DNA of 64,000 nt from Enterococcus hulanensis (GTDB lineage Bacteria; Bacillota; Bacilli; Lactobacillales; Enterococcaceae). The number at the start of each line of letters is the position of its first letter. Positions within the stretch are counted from its first letter, which is position 1. The translations under genes were made by a program, and so were the position numbers. A model generated the notes under the pieces. It had not been told where the DNA came from and made no database searches. It worked only from the letters and a program-made list of their open reading frames with translations. The stretch spans positions 1 to 64,000 of the forward strand of contig NZ_BJED01000004.1 in NCBI RefSeq assembly GCF_005405485.1. The letters run 5' to 3'. This document shows, piece by piece, positions 10,208 through 21,163 of this stretch.

Positions 10208-11533
10208 TTAGTCAAAAATATTAGAGAAGAAGTCTTTAATCTTCCCGGTAACTTTTTCTTCATTTTTTGGTTTTGTTTCTTCTTCATAATCATTTGATGC
10301 TTCATAATCGTCATATACAGGTGCTGTAGAAACAGCGTTTGGTTGTGGGGAAGCAGATAAAGAAACCTTTTCCCCTGTTACAGCCGATTTTGCCAAATGA
10401 TAAACATCGTTTAACTCAGCTGAGTAATTGACGATACTAATGACATTTGTAAAGACTGGATTTCTCAACCCCATTTGATTTGGCACGTGCAGTTTTACTG
10501 TCGTTCCAAAAATATCTTCAGCCAAGTCGACTACACCCGGCAAACTTGCAGCACCACCGGTAAGTACAACACCGCCTGGCAAATCAAGAGCTTCGATTTC
10601 ATCTAAAGCTTCTTTGGCTTTACGGAAAATTTGTTCCAAACGTGCTTCAATAATTTCAGCTAAATAGCGTTCATCCACTTTCACCGGATCAGTTTTCCCA
10701 ATCACATCAACTGGAAAGTCCTCATCAGCTGATGTTCTGCTTGGATAGGCATCTCCGTAATTGATCTTTAACGCTTCCGCATTATTAAATGAAGTGTTTA
10801 AAACGATCGAAATATCTTTAGTAACAAACTCTCCGCCCTCTTGATCTACATGGGTGAATTTTAATTGTTTGTCATGCATAACTGACGTCGTTGTTTGTCC
10901 TCCGCCCATATCAATAACGATCGTACCAAAATCTTTTTCACCATCAGATAGAATAGACTCAGTTAAGGCTAAGGATGTGATCACTGTTTCAGCAACGGAT
11001 AACCCTGCCTTTTCCACACATTTTGTGATATTATGAATGATTGTTTTAGGACCAGTAAATACTAATCCGAACATTTCCAGTCGTACACCAATCATTCCTC
11101 GTGGATCCTTGATCCCTTCAAAACCGTCAACGGTAAATTCTTGAGGTAATAGTGCAACTATTTGTCTTTCAGGAGGAACCGAACGAACCATTGCTGCTGA
11201 AGCGACATTACGAACATCATCATCCATAATTTCTTTCGATTCATTGTTTACAGCGATCATACCTTGACAAGGCTCAACTTCTAACAAGTTGGCAGGTAGT
11301 CCCACGCTGACACTTTTGATCTGAATCCCAGCTTTTTCCTCGGCCTGTTTTACTGCTCGTTGAATCGCCTGTACTGTTTTATCGATGTCTACGATAATCC
11401 CACGATTGATTCCTTCTGATTTTGCGTTTCCAACACCAATGATATTCATTTGGCTATCGATGTACTCGGCTACAACAACTTTTATCGATGTTGTCCCGAT
11501 ATCAAGGCCTACATACATTCCTGCTTTTGCCAT
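10208..11533 (-). CDS. ftsA: cell division protein FtsA
   Basis: Actin-like protein that anchors FtsZ to the membrane. The 441-aa product shows the phosphate-1 motif GLDIGTTSIKVVV at the N terminus, the 1C subdomain after about residue 85, the phosphate-2 motif VIDMGGGQTTTSV and the adenosine motif VVLTGGAASLPGV. It ends in an amphipathic helix (GKIKDFFSNIFD) that serves as membrane anchor. The linker before that helix is acidic and longer than in Escherichia. It lies upstream of ftsZ, with 166 bp separating it from divIB. Confidence 0.97.
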   Translation of the reverse strand: MAKAGMYVGLDIGTTSIKVVVAEYIDSQMNIIGVGNAKSEGINRGIIVDIDKTVQAIQRAVKQAEEKAGIQIKSVSVGLPANLLEVEPCQGMIAVNNESKEIMDDDVRNVASAAMVRSVPPERQIVALLPQEFTVDGFEGIKDPRGMIGVRLEMFGLVFTGPKTIIHNITKCVEKAGLSVAETVITSLALTESILSDGEKDFGTIVIDMGGGQTTTSVMHDKQLKFTHVDQEGGEFVTKDISIVLNTSFNNAEALKINYGDAYPSRTSADEDFPVDVIGKTDPVKVDERYLAEIIEARLEQIFRKAKEALDEIEALDLPGGVVLTGGAASLPGVVDLAEDIFGTTVKLHVPNQMGLRNPVFTNVISIVNYSAELNDVYHLAKSAVTGEKVSLSASPQPNAVSTAPVYDDYEASNDYEEETKPKNEEKVTGKIKDFFSNIFD

Positions 11534-11699
11534 GAATGGGATTCCCTCCTATTTTCAAATAAAATGCTTTATTCAGATTTAATATTTTAAGTTACTGTTA
11601 AGCATGAAATATAATTTTTTGCAAGTAATTCACTGCTTTCAATTTTAACACATTTTGCCCAGAATGAAAAAGAAGATTCAACATTTTCTTGTAATAAAT

Positions 11700-12806
11700 T
11701 TAATCATTTCCAATTGGCGTTTCAGTTTGGTCTGTTGAGACTTGTGTCGAATCCTCAGTAGCTGAATTTTCAGTATAAGGATAGCTGTAAATTCCTGCTT
11801 CCATATCAACAACACCCTTAATCTCTTTATCACTCATTTCCTTAGCGATTTGAGGATAATACTTCATTTTACTTGCTAAGTCATTGATACTTATCAAGAC
11901 CTTATTACCATCATTCATGAAAATTTCCAATAGTTCCTTGTTTTCACTAGTTGGGGCATATTTTATCTGAGAAATACCTTGTTTGACTTCTTCAGATAGC
12001 TTTTTATAGCCTTCAAGTACCTTTAATATTCTTTTTGATCCGGTAAAGTTTTCTAAAATAGGCAACTCACCATCACTTTTTTCAACTTCAATCGGAATAA
12101 TCTTTCCATTTGATATAACGGGAGAATACTTTCCATTACTTTCCAAATAGGCAACTTCGGGATATTCTTTAATCTGCACCTCAAAATGATTAAAGCCATC
12201 AATATGCACTTCGGCGTCCTCAATTTGAAGTTCTTGCTTCTTCAAATTTTCAACATTATCCTTGCGGTCAAAATACTGGCTCCATAGATTATCACCAACA
12301 GTAAAATTGAGTTCTTTTTTTATTATCTCCGTCGAAATCTTCTCGTTGCCTTTTACACTCACTCCACCTAACTTACCTAACGGTGATATGTAATATAATA
12401 GTAATAACGCCGGAATTGAAAATAATCCAATCAAAACTGCGGCTCTTCGTACAAGGCGCTGATTTCGTTCATGTTTGATATTGGGGAGTCGATCTAAAAA
12501 TGAACCATTTTTGGGTCCTTTTACAGGCTCTTCTTCGTTTTCATCCACTTCATTTTCAATAGCTGTTAGATTTTTTTCATCTGTCTCTTCATTTTTATCG
12601 CCGGCAGGTTCACTAGTGTCTATAGTTTCAGCCGTCTGTTCAGAATTATTTAGGAGTGATTCTGGTTCTCCTTTTTCAAGAGCTTTTTGTTTCAAATACT
12701 CCATATTGGCTAATTGCCAAGGAGTTAAATTCTCGTGTTTTGGCTTGTCTTCTTGTGTTTTGTTTTCTTCTGGAAACTCTTCACGACTAATGATCCTCAC
12801 CTCCAA
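11700..12806 (-). CDS. divIB: cell division protein DivIB/FtsQ
   Basis: Bitopic septal protein that works with FtsL and DivIC. The product of up to 368 aa has a long charged cytoplasmic region (about residues 1-120), one membrane segment (AAVLIGLFSIPALLLLYYI), a POTRA domain beginning GGVSVKGNEKIS, and a variable C-terminal tail. The start is odd. The coordinates use TTG at 12804-12806, which has no ribosome site. A strong GGAGGTGAG at 12795-12803 instead points to an ATT codon at 12789-12791; no ATG fits. It follows murG, with three bases between the murG stop and this TTG. Confidence 0.92.
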   Translation of the reverse strand: MEVRIISREEFPEENKTQEDKPKHENLTPWQLANMEYLKQKALEKGEPESLLNNSEQTAETIDTSEPAGDKNEETDEKNLTAIENEVDENEEEPVKGPKNGSFLDRLPNIKHERNQRLVRRAAVLIGLFSIPALLLLYYISPLGKLGGVSVKGNEKISTEIIKKELNFTVGDNLWSQYFDRKDNVENLKKQELQIEDAEVHIDGFNHFEVQIKEYPEVAYLESNGKYSPVISNGKIIPIEVEKSDGELPILENFTGSKRILKVLEGYKKLSEEVKQGISQIKYAPTSENKELLEIFMNDGNKVLISINDLASKMKYYPQIAKEMSDKEIKGVVDMEAGIYSYPYTENSATEDSTQVSTDQTETPIGND

Positions 12807-12809
12807 AAA

Positions 12810-13901
12810 TTAATTGACGAGTTCGTTTACCAGTGTCCACAGACGCTCAGCAGCATCAGGGATTCCTTCTTGACGCGAGGCCTTCGCCATCCGCTCTCTT
12901 TTTTCCGGATCATTCATAATTTCATCTACTGCTTCTACTAATTTATCACCAGTTAAATCAGCGTCAGCTATCATTTTGACAGCTCCTGCATTAACAAGAC
13001 TTTGAGCATTTTTTGTTTGATGATCATTCGTAACATAGGGACTTGGAATTAAAATTCCTGGTAATCCCAAAGCAGTAAACTCTGCGATTGATGTCGCACC
13101 AGCACGAGCTATCAATAAGTCTACATTTGCCATAACATCAGTCATATTTTTAATATACGGTTGAAGCGAAAGGTTACGACTAATTTTTTCAATATCAAAC
13201 TTCTCTGATATCTCGTTATAATAACGATCCCCGGATGCATATAACACCTGATATTCTTTTTGAGAAAACTGGGGTAACGCTTGAATAACGGCTTGATTTA
13301 TTTTAAGCGCACCTTGACTTCCTCCAAAAATCAGGACTGTAGGGATATCCGGCAACAAGCCATATTGTTCCAAAACCTCGGATTTCCCACTAGTGACAAC
13401 CTCTTGTGCTCGCGGATTTCCCACTAAGACCGTTTTACTTTCTGGAAAATATTGTGCCGCATCAGGAAAACAGATACCAACTTTATCTGCAAAACGACTC
13501 AAAAATTTATTGGTAATTCCTGGAACGCTATTTTGCTCATGAACGATTGTTGGTATTTTCATCCTAGCCGCTGCATATACCACTGAACCAGATACATACC
13601 CGCCGGTTCCAATCACCACATCTGGTTTGAATTCACGTAAAATTTCTTTTGAACGTTTAATACTTTCAACGAATAATTGAACCGTCTTAATGTTTTCAAA
13701 CGAAAGCTTCCGTTTAAAACCTTGAATTTTGATTGTTTTAAAAGAGATGCCTGTCTCAGGCACGATTTTATTTTCCAATCCGCGATGTGTTCCTACATAC
13801 AAGAATTCAGAATCAGGTTGGATTTTTTGGACGTAGCGGATAAATGCTAAGGCTGGATAAATATGTCCGCCCGTGCCACCGCCTGTTACAAGTATTCTCA
13901 T
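12810..13901 (-). CDS. murG: UDP-N-acetylglucosamine transferase MurG
   Basis: Adds GlcNAc to lipid I to make lipid II at the inner face of the membrane. The 363-aa GT-B glycosyltransferase shows [14 protein letters not shown] at the N terminus (the glycine-rich lipid I site), [10 protein letters not shown], the second-domain loop [12 protein letters not shown] and the donor-binding [24 protein letters not shown]. Length is standard. It sits between murD and divIB. Confidence 0.97.
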   Translation of the reverse strand: MRILVTGGGTGGHIYPALAFIRYVQKIQPDSEFLYVGTHRGLENKIVPETGISFKTIKIQGFKRKLSFENIKTVQLFVESIKRSKEILREFKPDVVIGTGGYVSGSVVYAAARMKIPTIVHEQNSVPGITNKFLSRFADKVGICFPDAAQYFPESKTVLVGNPRAQEVVTSGKSEVLEQYGLLPDIPTVLIFGGSQGALKINQAVIQALPQFSQKEYQVLYASGDRYYNEISEKFDIEKISRNLSLQPYIKNMTDVMANVDLLIARAGATSIAEFTALGLPGILIPSPYVTNDHQTKNAQSLVNAGAVKMIADADLTGDKLVEAVDEIMNDPEKRERMAKASRQEGIPDAAERLWTLVNELVN

Positions 13902-13911
13902 TTTTATTTCC

Positions 13912-15276
13912 CTACTTTTCTAATTGCTTCACCGCATGCATGAATTTATCTCCGCGAATCTCAAAGTTCGGATATTGGTCCCAACTTGCATTTGCGGGAG
14001 ACAATAAGATGCTGTCTCCTGCCTCGCTTTGTTCATAGGCCAAAGGAACAGCCGTTTCAACATTTGAAGTTAAAATAATGGTTTGGATACCTGCTCGTTT
14101 TGCTGTATCAGCGAGCTTATCTTTGGTTTCACCAAAGAGTATGATTGCTTTTAGTCCTTCAAGCGAAGGGATTAATTCATCAAAACCATTTCCACGATCT
14201 AAGCCTCCAGCCAATAGAATCAAACGCTCATTATCAAAACCGCTTAAGGCCATTTCAGTCGCCAAACTGTTTGTTGCTTTTGAGTCATTATAAAACTTAC
14301 GGCCGTTGATTGTATCTACATATTGTGTTCGGTGAGGTACACCATGGAAATTACTCAATGCTGATCGGATTCCTTCATTAGTAATACCTTTTAATTTTGC
14401 CACGGCGATCGCTGCTAAGGCATTCTCAATATTATGGGTGCCAGGCACTCCCAGTTCAGAAGTGTCCATAATCTTTTCTTCTTTATAATAGATACTATCA
14501 TCAACTACATAAACACCATTTGCTAATTTTTCCCTCGTCGAAAAAGGAACAATCTGCGCGTTTGTCTGTTTGCTCATTTCCTGCAATTCTTCAGAATTCC
14601 AGTTTAAAACCAAATAGTCATCAGCAGTCATATTTTCTTGAATTGCCCATTTGGCCGCAACATAATTTTTACGAGTTTTATGATAATCCAAATGAGCTTC
14701 GTAGATATTCGTAATAACAGCTATCTGCGGCTTGAATTCCCTGATGCCCATCAATTGAAAACTTGATAATTCCATAACGATATCATCATCCGCTGACGCT
14801 TTAGCAGCTACTTCACTAGCTGGGAAACCAATATTACCCGCCAAATGTGCTTTGCCTGCTGTCCGCTCTTGATTCAACAATAGACCGATCATGGTAGTTG
14901 TTGTCGTTTTACCATTCGTTCCAGTAATACCAACGATAGGACATTCTGCGACTTGATAGGCCAACTCCACTTCGGTCAAAATTGGGATATGCAATTCTTC
15001 GGCTTTCGCCACTAACGGATTGTCATAAGGGATTCCAGGATTTTTTACCATCAATGAAAAATCTTCATCCAATAATTCAATCGGATGGTGTCCAGTGATT
15101 ACTCGTACTCCTTGCTCTAATAAGCCTTGTGCTTCTGGATTTTCTTCAAAAGGCTTTCCATCATTTACCGTAACAAGTGCGCCCAAGTCATTCAACAACT
15201 TGGCCGCACTAAATCCACTCTTCGCTAATCCTAACACTAGTACTTTTTCATTTTCATATTGTTTGATTTGTTTCAT
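13912..15276 (-). CDS. murD: UDP-N-acetylmuramoyl-L-alanine--D-glutamate ligase
   Basis: Cytoplasmic Mur ligase adding D-glutamate to UDP-MurNAc-L-Ala. The 454-aa protein has a Rossmann-like N-terminal domain ([17 protein letters not shown]), the ATP-binding loop [14 protein letters not shown] (about residue 115), the central ligase residues including [10 protein letters not shown], and the C-terminal motif [13 protein letters not shown]. It lies between mraY and murG. Confidence 0.97.
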   Translation of the reverse strand: MKQIKQYENEKVLVLGLAKSGFSAAKLLNDLGALVTVNDGKPFEENPEAQGLLEQGVRVITGHHPIELLDEDFSLMVKNPGIPYDNPLVAKAEELHIPILTEVELAYQVAECPIVGITGTNGKTTTTTMIGLLLNQERTAGKAHLAGNIGFPASEVAAKASADDDIVMELSSFQLMGIREFKPQIAVITNIYEAHLDYHKTRKNYVAAKWAIQENMTADDYLVLNWNSEELQEMSKQTNAQIVPFSTREKLANGVYVVDDSIYYKEEKIMDTSELGVPGTHNIENALAAIAVAKLKGITNEGIRSALSNFHGVPHRTQYVDTINGRKFYNDSKATNSLATEMALSGFDNERLILLAGGLDRGNGFDELIPSLEGLKAIILFGETKDKLADTAKRAGIQTIILTSNVETAVPLAYEQSEAGDSILLSPANASWDQYPNFEIRGDKFMHAVKQLEK

Positions 15277-15290
15277 TTCCTAGTCATCTC

Positions 15291-16253
15291 CTACAGTACG
15301 ATCAATAAAACAATAATAGATGCAATCAATCCAATTGCCCAGAATACGGTATCTACTTTCCATTCCGACCAACCTGACATCTCAAAATGATGGTGCAATG
15401 GTGACATTTTAAAAACACGTTTCCCTGTCATTTTAAAGGAAGTAACTTGAATAATCACGCTTGCTGTTTCAAAAATGTAAACCAGACCGACCAATAGTAA
15501 CGTCCACTCCTGATGTAAGACGATCGAAACGGCTGCTAATAGCCCGCCTAATGCAAGAGAACCGACATCACCCATAAAAATTTTTGCTGGTTTTTTATTA
15601 TAAGGAAAGAAACCGACTAACCCTCCCATTACTGCCAGACAGATAATTAGAACTTCATACTGTTGCTGGTTCCACGCGATAATTCCATATGTTGCAAAAG
15701 AGATTGTTCCTAAACCGGAAACTAAACCATCTATCCCGTCTGTGAGGTTGACTGCGTTAGAGAAACCAACCAGCCAAAAAATCACGAACAAACCATATAT
15801 AATATTTAGCGGTAATTCAATACCGAAGAAATTCAAGGTATTAGGATAACCTTCCATTCGAAAGATGACATAAAAGATGATAGCCACAACAACTTGCGCA
15901 ATAAATTTCTGACTTGAGGTCAATCCTTCATTTTGCTTCTTCGCCAGTTTAATAAAATCATCTAAAAATCCTATGATTCCATATAGTAATAGTACAAATA
16001 CTAAAATCATCAGCGAAGTTGTCATTTGATGAGTCCAAAGGCTAAACCAAATTGCAGTAATCACTGCTGCAGCTAAAAAACCTAATCCCCCCATTGTTGG
16101 GGTCCCAGCTTTGGAATTATGCCATTTGGGCCCTTCATCACGAATTTCTTGTCCTTGTTTCTTCATTCTAAAATAGCCAATTATAAAAGGCATGCCTGCA
16201 ACAGTAATTGCGAAACTACTGGCAAAAGCGATAAATAGTTGTGCCGGTTGCAT
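15291..16253 (-). CDS. mraY: phospho-N-acetylmuramoyl-pentapeptide transferase MraY
   Basis: Makes lipid I from UDP-MurNAc-pentapeptide and undecaprenyl phosphate. The 320-aa protein is highly hydrophobic with about ten membrane segments. It carries the family motifs [11 protein letters not shown], the catalytic aspartates in [16 protein letters not shown] and NLTDGIDGL, and the C-terminal [12 protein letters not shown]. Standard length; upstream neighbour is the pbp2x gene. Confidence 0.97.
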   Translation of the reverse strand: MQPAQLFIAFASSFAITVAGMPFIIGYFRMKKQGQEIRDEGPKWHNSKAGTPTMGGLGFLAAAVITAIWFSLWTHQMTTSLMILVFVLLLYGIIGFLDDFIKLAKKQNEGLTSSQKFIAQVVVAIIFYVIFRMEGYPNTLNFFGIELPLNIIYGLFVIFWLVGFSNAVNLTDGIDGLVSGLGTISFATYGIIAWNQQQYEVLIICLAVMGGLVGFFPYNKKPAKIFMGDVGSLALGGLLAAVSIVLHQEWTLLLVGLVYIFETASVIIQVTSFKMTGKRVFKMSPLHHHFEMSGWSEWKVDTVFWAIGLIASIIVLLIVL

Positions 16254-16269
16254 TTTATTCTCTCCAGTC

Positions 16270-18459
16270 CTAACCTAACGTAATTTTCAATTTCTTCTTT
16301 GATACTTCTGTGTAAGGAGCAATGTTTTGTTTCGTACAATAGCCATCTCCCTTAAAGCTCACATCAATATCTAGCAGATTAGTCAATTTTAAGATATCTG
16401 CTTTCGACCATCCTCGAACATCTGGCATCTCTTTCTTGCCATCTGTTAACAAGATCAAGTGCTCATTCGCCATAACCTGCTCGCCAGGTTTCGCTGATTG
16501 TTCGGTGATTTTATCTCCATCACCAACCACTACAGCTGTAAATCCGCGTTTGTTTGCATCTGCCGCTGCTTTAGATGTTGAAAGATTTCGATAATCTTCT
16601 ACAGTAACCTTAGTATTGCTTTCTTCGTCCGCCGAATCAGTATCATTGTTTTGAAATTCCATCGCACGACTCAACAATGGGTTCGCGATTTCTCCCAAAA
16701 TACCTTCTTTATTTTCTTGCGGTTGTTTCAACGTTAAATACAAAATATATTCAGGATCCTCTGAGGGAAGCATCAATGCAATTGAATAAATATAGTTTGT
16801 TTCACCTGTTAAATATCTGCCATTCTCTGCAATTTGTGCTGTACCAGTTTTAGCAGAAATATTATATCCAGGTACTTTGTATTGATCATAAGCAGAGCCA
16901 TAGTTTTCACTTTCAACGGTGTCCCGCATATATTCACGGACTTTTTGAGCGGTTTCAGCTGTAATAGGCTCACCAACTACTTCTGGTTTTGTAATAATTT
17001 CTTTGCCATTATTAGGATTAGAAATTTTTTCGATATAATGAGGCTGCAACATTTTTCCGTCATTTGCTACAGCAGTAAAACCACGCATCATTTGGAAGTT
17101 AGTCACTCCAATTGCCTGTCCATAAGAACTCATCGCCTGGTCAACAATATTACTTGTAGGTAACGTTCCTTTTGACTCGCCTGGTAAACCAGAATAGGTA
17201 CTTTGGCCAAAGCCGAAACGTTTCACATATTCAGGCCAGCGATCTCCCAGTCGCTCTTCTAATTTGACCATACCAACATTACTAGACCAAGAAAGCGCCT
17301 GACGCATTGTCAGAATCCCTTTTTTCCCTAGATCCCAGTCATTAATGGTCGCATCCGCCACTTGTATCTTCCCTGATACATAGCTTTCATTTTCATTAAA
17401 GATACCTTCGTTAACTGCCGCGGAAGTGGTAAAAACTTTCATTGTTGACCCTGGCTCATAACTATCTTCTATTAAAAAGTTCCGCCAAGCGTCAGACTCT
17501 CCTAACCCTTCTTTAGTTTCAGGATTGAACGTTGGGCGCTGAGACATCGCAAGGATATCTCCTGTTTTCGCCTGCATCAGCATTGCAGTCATCTCAGTAG
17601 GCTTAGCTTCTGAATTAACCTTATCCATCAATGTTTCCAAATAACTTTGTAATCCTGCATCTAAAGTAGTATAAATATCCTCACCGTCTACCGCCTTCTT
17701 TTCTTCAGCGACACTGCCTGGGATTGGACGTTGGTTTTCATCTTTTTGATATACTACCTTGCCATCTTTTCCTTTTAAGACATCATCATAAGCTGCTTCA
17801 ACACCCATCATTCCAACTAATGTTTCTTTCTTATCTGGTTGGGCATAACCAATAAAATGAGAAGCAAAGTTTCCATTTGGGTACATCCGATCAGTATGAT
17901 CGGTAAAATAGAGACCTTTTATTTTGGCCTTTTTCATCGCATCTTCAATATTTTGTTTGGTTTCTTCAGAGATATTTTTCCCCTTATTACCAAATTCAAC
18001 TTGGTAATACTTACTTGTTCCATCACTATTTATGCCGCTTTCCAGAGTCTTCAACGCTGATTTTTCTTTGATTCCTAAATACTTATGTAAAATAGAAGCT
18101 AACTCATCAAAATTTTTCTCTTGGGCATACAGTTTTTCTTTTCCTGAAACATAGCTTTCTGAAAGAATCGCATATACTGAGTAAGAAGTCGCATCTTCTG
18201 CTATTACCTCACCATTACGATCGTAGATTGTTCCCCGTTTAGCCTTGACAACTTCACCACCGTGATAAAGTTCTTCGGTTTTAGCTTTTAACGAGGTTCC
18301 TGCTACATGACCTCCTGCCACTACATAAATCATGCGAACGGCAAATAAAAAGAACAATCCAATACTCGTAGCAAACAAAATAACGCCTACTTTTTTGCGA
18401 TTGTTCATCGGAGTCAAATTCTTTTTTCGGATTTTTCTTCTTAGCCTTTTAAAGCTCAT
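16270..18459 (-). CDS. class B penicillin-binding protein, PBP2x/FtsI type, with PASTA domains
   Basis: Septal transpeptidase. The 729-aa protein has a basic cytoplasmic start and one membrane segment ([21 protein letters not shown]). A dimerisation domain follows, then a transpeptidase domain with SxxK as STMK (about residue 335), SxN as SSN (about 389) and KTGTAQ (about 536), and two C-terminal PASTA repeats. It corresponds to streptococcal PBP2x and the enterococcal division-cluster PBP. The ATG directly follows the ftsL stop (TAAATG), so the two are probably translationally coupled. Confidence 0.95.
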   Translation of the reverse strand: MSFKRLRRKIRKKNLTPMNNRKKVGVILFATSIGLFFLFAVRMIYVVAGGHVAGTSLKAKTEELYHGGEVVKAKRGTIYDRNGEVIAEDATSYSVYAILSESYVSGKEKLYAQEKNFDELASILHKYLGIKEKSALKTLESGINSDGTSKYYQVEFGNKGKNISEETKQNIEDAMKKAKIKGLYFTDHTDRMYPNGNFASHFIGYAQPDKKETLVGMMGVEAAYDDVLKGKDGKVVYQKDENQRPIPGSVAEEKKAVDGEDIYTTLDAGLQSYLETLMDKVNSEAKPTEMTAMLMQAKTGDILAMSQRPTFNPETKEGLGESDAWRNFLIEDSYEPGSTMKVFTTSAAVNEGIFNENESYVSGKIQVADATINDWDLGKKGILTMRQALSWSSNVGMVKLEERLGDRWPEYVKRFGFGQSTYSGLPGESKGTLPTSNIVDQAMSSYGQAIGVTNFQMMRGFTAVANDGKMLQPHYIEKISNPNNGKEIITKPEVVGEPITAETAQKVREYMRDTVESENYGSAYDQYKVPGYNISAKTGTAQIAENGRYLTGETNYIYSIALMLPSEDPEYILYLTLKQPQENKEGILGEIANPLLSRAMEFQNNDTDSADEESNTKVTVEDYRNLSTSKAAADANKRGFTAVVVGDGDKITEQSAKPGEQVMANEHLILLTDGKKEMPDVRGWSKADILKLTNLLDIDVSFKGDGYCTKQNIAPYTEVSKKKLKITLG

Positions 18460-18837
18460 TTACTTCACTTTCCTTAAATTCGCGTCATTGATCGAAAGTC
18501 CTGCTTTTTCAGCAACTTCTTTTAAACGATCCGAACGAGACAATTCACTTTTTTCTTGTTGTAATTGTGTCGCTGTTTTCTCTTTCGCATCAATATCGGT
18601 TTGAATACTAGTAATTTCGTTTTGGGTTTTGCTGATTTCATTACGGTAATTAACCATCACAATCGATAGTCCAATCAACATCACTAAGAAGGCTAACACG
18701 GCAAATTTTTCCACTCGTGTAATTTTCTTTAAACGATCTCCAGGAGAAACGAAGACTTTGAAAGAATCTGGCGTTTGGTGAATCTCTTCTTGCTGAGAAT
18801 CAAATTGAAACTGTTGTTTATTCTTTAATTCTGCCAT
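18460..18837 (-). CDS. ftsL: cell division protein FtsL
   Basis: A 125-aa bitopic protein with a polar N-terminal cytoplasmic part, one membrane segment (AVLAFLVMLIGLSIVMV, about residues 45-62) and an extracellular leucine-zipper-like coiled coil. FtsL sequences are poorly conserved. Identity rests on size, topology and its place between rsmH and the PBP gene, which is invariant in Firmicutes. Confidence 0.92.
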   Translation of the reverse strand: MAELKNKQQFQFDSQQEEIHQTPDSFKVFVSPGDRLKKITRVEKFAVLAFLVMLIGLSIVMVNYRNEISKTQNEITSIQTDIDAKEKTATQLQQEKSELSRSDRLKEVAEKAGLSINDANLRKVK

Positions 18838-18842
18838 AATTC

Positions 18843-19796
18843 CTATCCTTTCTTCACTTTCTCAGCGATCCGTAATTTTGCACTTCTCGCGCGATTATTC
18901 TCTTGTAATTCCTCATCTGAAGGAATAATTGGTTTTCGATTAACTAACTTCAATATTGGTTGGAATTCTTCCGGCACCATCGGCAAGCCTGGCGGCATGT
19001 CTTTAGGTGTACTAAATTCTTTAAACATTGTCTTAACGATTCGATCTTCTAATGAATGAAAGGTGATCACGCTGACCCTTCCTTCAAGATCCAATATATC
19101 GATTGCTTGCTCTAACGAACTCTCAATCGCACCCAGCTCATCATTCACAGCGATGCGAATAGCTTGAAAGACCCGTTTAGCAGGATGTCCGCCTTTTCGT
19201 CTTGCCGGAGCTGGGATAGCTTCTTTGATTACGTCGACAAGTTCGCCAGTCGTTTCAATCGGCTTTTCAGCTCGCTTGCGTTCAATCAAACGGGCGATTT
19301 GTTTAGAAAATTTCTCTTCACCATAGCGAAAGAAAATTTTTACTAACTCATGATATGAGTAATCATTTACCACTTGGTAAGCACTCAATGAAGCGTCTTG
19401 ATCCATCCGCATATCTAATGGTGCATCTTGATGGTAGCTAAACCCGCGTTCAGCTTCATCTAGTTGTGGAGAAGAAACACCTAAATCATATAAAATCCCA
19501 TCAACTTTCGTCACACCTAAGAAATTCAATTCTGTTTTAAGTTCTCTAAAATTAGCTTTAACAAAGGTCACTTGTTTTTTTGCGACATATTCATCTAAAC
19601 GAACTTTCGCATTATTAATAGCTTTTTGATCTTGATCAAAAGCATACAGATGTCCATCTGCATTCAGCTGACTCAGTAGATATTCACTGTGACCAGCTCC
19701 ACCTAATGTACAATCAACATAAATACCGTTGGGTTTGATTGCTAGACCATCAACTGTCTCGCGAAGCAAAACGGTTGTATGTTGAAAGTCTGTCAT
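18843..19796 (-). CDS. rsmH: 16S rRNA m4C1402 methyltransferase RsmH (MraW)
   Basis: SAM-dependent enzyme that methylates N4 of C1402 in 16S rRNA. The 317-aa protein begins [14 protein letters not shown] and shows the SAM loop [36 protein letters not shown], and the C-terminal [11 protein letters not shown] and [11 protein letters not shown]. It is the second gene of the cluster, after mraZ. Confidence 0.97.
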   Translation of the reverse strand: MTDFQHTTVLLRETVDGLAIKPNGIYVDCTLGGAGHSEYLLSQLNADGHLYAFDQDQKAINNAKVRLDEYVAKKQVTFVKANFRELKTELNFLGVTKVDGILYDLGVSSPQLDEAERGFSYHQDAPLDMRMDQDASLSAYQVVNDYSYHELVKIFFRYGEEKFSKQIARLIERKRAEKPIETTGELVDVIKEAIPAPARRKGGHPAKRVFQAIRIAVNDELGAIESSLEQAIDILDLEGRVSVITFHSLEDRIVKTMFKEFSTPKDMPPGLPMVPEEFQPILKLVNRKPIIPSDEELQENNRARSAKLRIAEKVKKG

Positions 19797-19811
19797 TGAT
19801 AATCCTCTTCT

Positions 19812-20243
19812 CTAAAATCCAAAATCGACCATTGTTTCTGCAATGTCATCAAAACTAGCTTCTGTTTCTTTTGTAAATTCATTCCATCGTGCTTGATTCC
19901 AAATTTCAATACGGTTAGCTACACCAATGATCACACATTCTTTTTCAAGAGAAGCGTGGTTACGAAGTGACACCGGTATATTAATTCGACCTTGTTTATC
20001 AATCTCACACTCGGTAGCTGCGGAGTAAAAGAAACGAACAAATGCACGCGCATCTTTTTTAGAAAGCGGCATTTCATTCAACTTTGTTTCTAATTCGTTC
20101 CATTCGGTTAAAGGGTAACCAAATAAGCACCCATCCATACCACGGGTAACAACAAATTTTTCGCCTAATTGTTCACGTAACTTTGATGGAACGATCAATC
20201 GTCCTTTTGTATCAATGTTATGTTGAAATTCACCCATGAACAT
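19812..20243 (-). CDS. mraZ: transcriptional regulator MraZ
   Basis: DNA-binding regulator that opens the division and cell-wall cluster. The 143-aa protein consists of two SpoVT/AbrB-like halves, each with the family DxKGR motif ([14 protein letters not shown] and [14 protein letters not shown]). The start is the ATG at 20243 behind AAGGGGTGA. MraZ proteins repress their own operon by binding closely spaced short repeats; a matching array lies directly upstream at 20281-20310. Confidence 0.96.
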   Translation of the reverse strand: MFMGEFQHNIDTKGRLIVPSKLREQLGEKFVVTRGMDGCLFGYPLTEWNELETKLNEMPLSKKDARAFVRFFYSAATECEIDKQGRINIPVSLRNHASLEKECVIIGVANRIEIWNQARWNEFTKETEASFDDIAETMVDFGF

Positions 20244-20280
20244 TTAGACTTCACCCCTTTTTACCACCGCATGAGATTAG

Positions 20281-20310
20281 TCTACCACAATCCCCCACAA
20301 TCTACCACAC
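20281..20310 (-). promoter_or_regulatory. Probable MraZ-binding repeat array
   Basis: Three consecutive 10-bp units, read on the minus strand as GTGTGGTAGA, TTGTGGGGGA and TTGTGGTAGA, share the core GTGG(T/G)(A/G)GA at a strict 10-bp period, one helical turn. MraZ operators in other bacteria are several short G-rich direct repeats at this spacing. A further GGTGG occurs at 20261-20270, closer to the gene. The array lies where the mraZ promoter is expected. Confidence 0.75.
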
Positions 20311-20328
20311 TTTCCAAAAAACAAAAAT

Positions 20329-20361
20329 AACAGTTTCCTGACCTTTCCTAACCAAACTGTT
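20329..20361 (-). terminator. Possible terminator after the DUF3397 gene
   Basis: AACAGTTT and AAACTGTT form an 8-bp inverted repeat with a 17-nt loop. On the minus strand it is followed by a T-rich stretch (ATTTTTGTTTTTT). It lies between the DUF3397 gene and the mraZ operator. The long loop makes this a moderate call. Confidence 0.5.
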
Positions 20362-20411
20362 TTATTAGGAATTACAGCGGTAATAAAGAGTTTTTTTAAA
20401 GTTTTTTTCAA

Positions 20412-20783
20412 TTATAAGGCATTAATAACACTTGCGATAATCAAAATGAAGTAGACTAAAACCGACAACAAAAACGTTAAGCGCCAAAACATTTTAAAGA
20501 AGCGGCCGTACATGATTTCGCGATAGCGATAGGCTTGAAAAACAACTACACTAATGCCCAATAATAGAATAGTTAATAAAAAATATGGTAAAATCGAAAA
20601 CGAACTGATACTTTTTGAAATTTCGTGCATTCCTACAATTAAAAATGGCACAGTGATATCTGGCGTTTTCAAATTGAAGCGTTGTTTTAATTTGAAAGTT
20701 GTTACGATATAATCAGACGCTAAAAAGACGATAATCGGAAAAATGTACCATAACAATAATATTGGTGAAAATGATGCCAACAA
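20412..20783 (-). CDS. DUF3397-family membrane protein
   Basis: A 123-aa protein with four hydrophobic segments, beginning MLASFSPILLLWYIFPIIVF and containing the family pattern KLKQRFNLKTPDITVPFLIVGMHEIS. DUF3397 proteins are small Firmicute membrane proteins encoded just upstream of mraZ; no function is established. The location here matches that pattern. Confidence 0.82.
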   Translation of the reverse strand: MLASFSPILLLWYIFPIIVFLASDYIVTTFKLKQRFNLKTPDITVPFLIVGMHEISKSISSFSILPYFLLTILLLGISVVVFQAYRYREIMYGRFFKMFWRLTFLLSVLVYFILIIASVINAL

Positions 20784-20949
20784 ACACAGTCCTTCCTCTT
20801 CAAACTACTACTCTCACTATACTGCATTATCGTTACATTCGTGTTTCAATTCATTTAAAATATAAAGGATTTAGCAAGTTTTAACAATTGAATTCGCGAT
20901 ATTGACGCGAAAAGATTTCTTAGTATTCTTTAAAAGTTTTTTCAGTTAT

Positions 20950-20978
20950 TTGCGGAGTTTTGAAAAATGAAGTATGAT
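20950..20978 (+). promoter_or_regulatory. Probable promoter of the small DUF4044 gene
   Basis: TTGCGG at 20950-20955 and TATGAT at 20973-20978 are separated by 17 bp and lie 33 bp before the ATG of the small membrane-protein gene. Confidence 0.55.
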
Positions 20979-21010
20979 GGATTTGACATTTTTTTGAGGA
21001 CGGTGACGGT

Positions 21011-21127
21011 ATGAATAAAAAAAAATCCACGAGCACTTTTTCTAAAGTTACCAAGGTTGTTATTTGGACCATGTTAATTTTAACAATTGGTTCATTAGTT
21101 TTGAGTAGTCTACTAAGTATTATGTAA
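21011..21127 (+). CDS. small single-span membrane protein, DUF4044 family
   Basis: A 38-codon gene: MNKKKSTSTFSKVTKVV, then one hydrophobic segment (IWTMLILTIGSLVLSSLLSI). The lysine-rich start followed by a single helix matches the DUF4044 family of tiny Firmicute membrane proteins, whose function is unknown. Support comes from a plausible promoter, a GAGG ribosome site at 20996-20999 (slightly long spacing), and a strong terminator immediately after the stop. The gene is complete and monocistronic on the strand opposite to its neighbours. Confidence 0.8.
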   Translation: MNKKKSTSTFSKVTKVVIWTMLILTIGSLVLSSLLSIM

Positions 21128-21130
21128 GCA

Positions 21131-21163
21131 AATAGCCGGAGCAGCAGCTCCGGCTATTTTTTG
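21131..21163 (+). terminator. Strong terminator after the DUF4044 gene
   Basis: AGCCGGAGC, loop AGCA, GCTCCGGCT and six T's. It overlaps the 3' end of recN, which is transcribed toward it. Confidence 0.88.
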
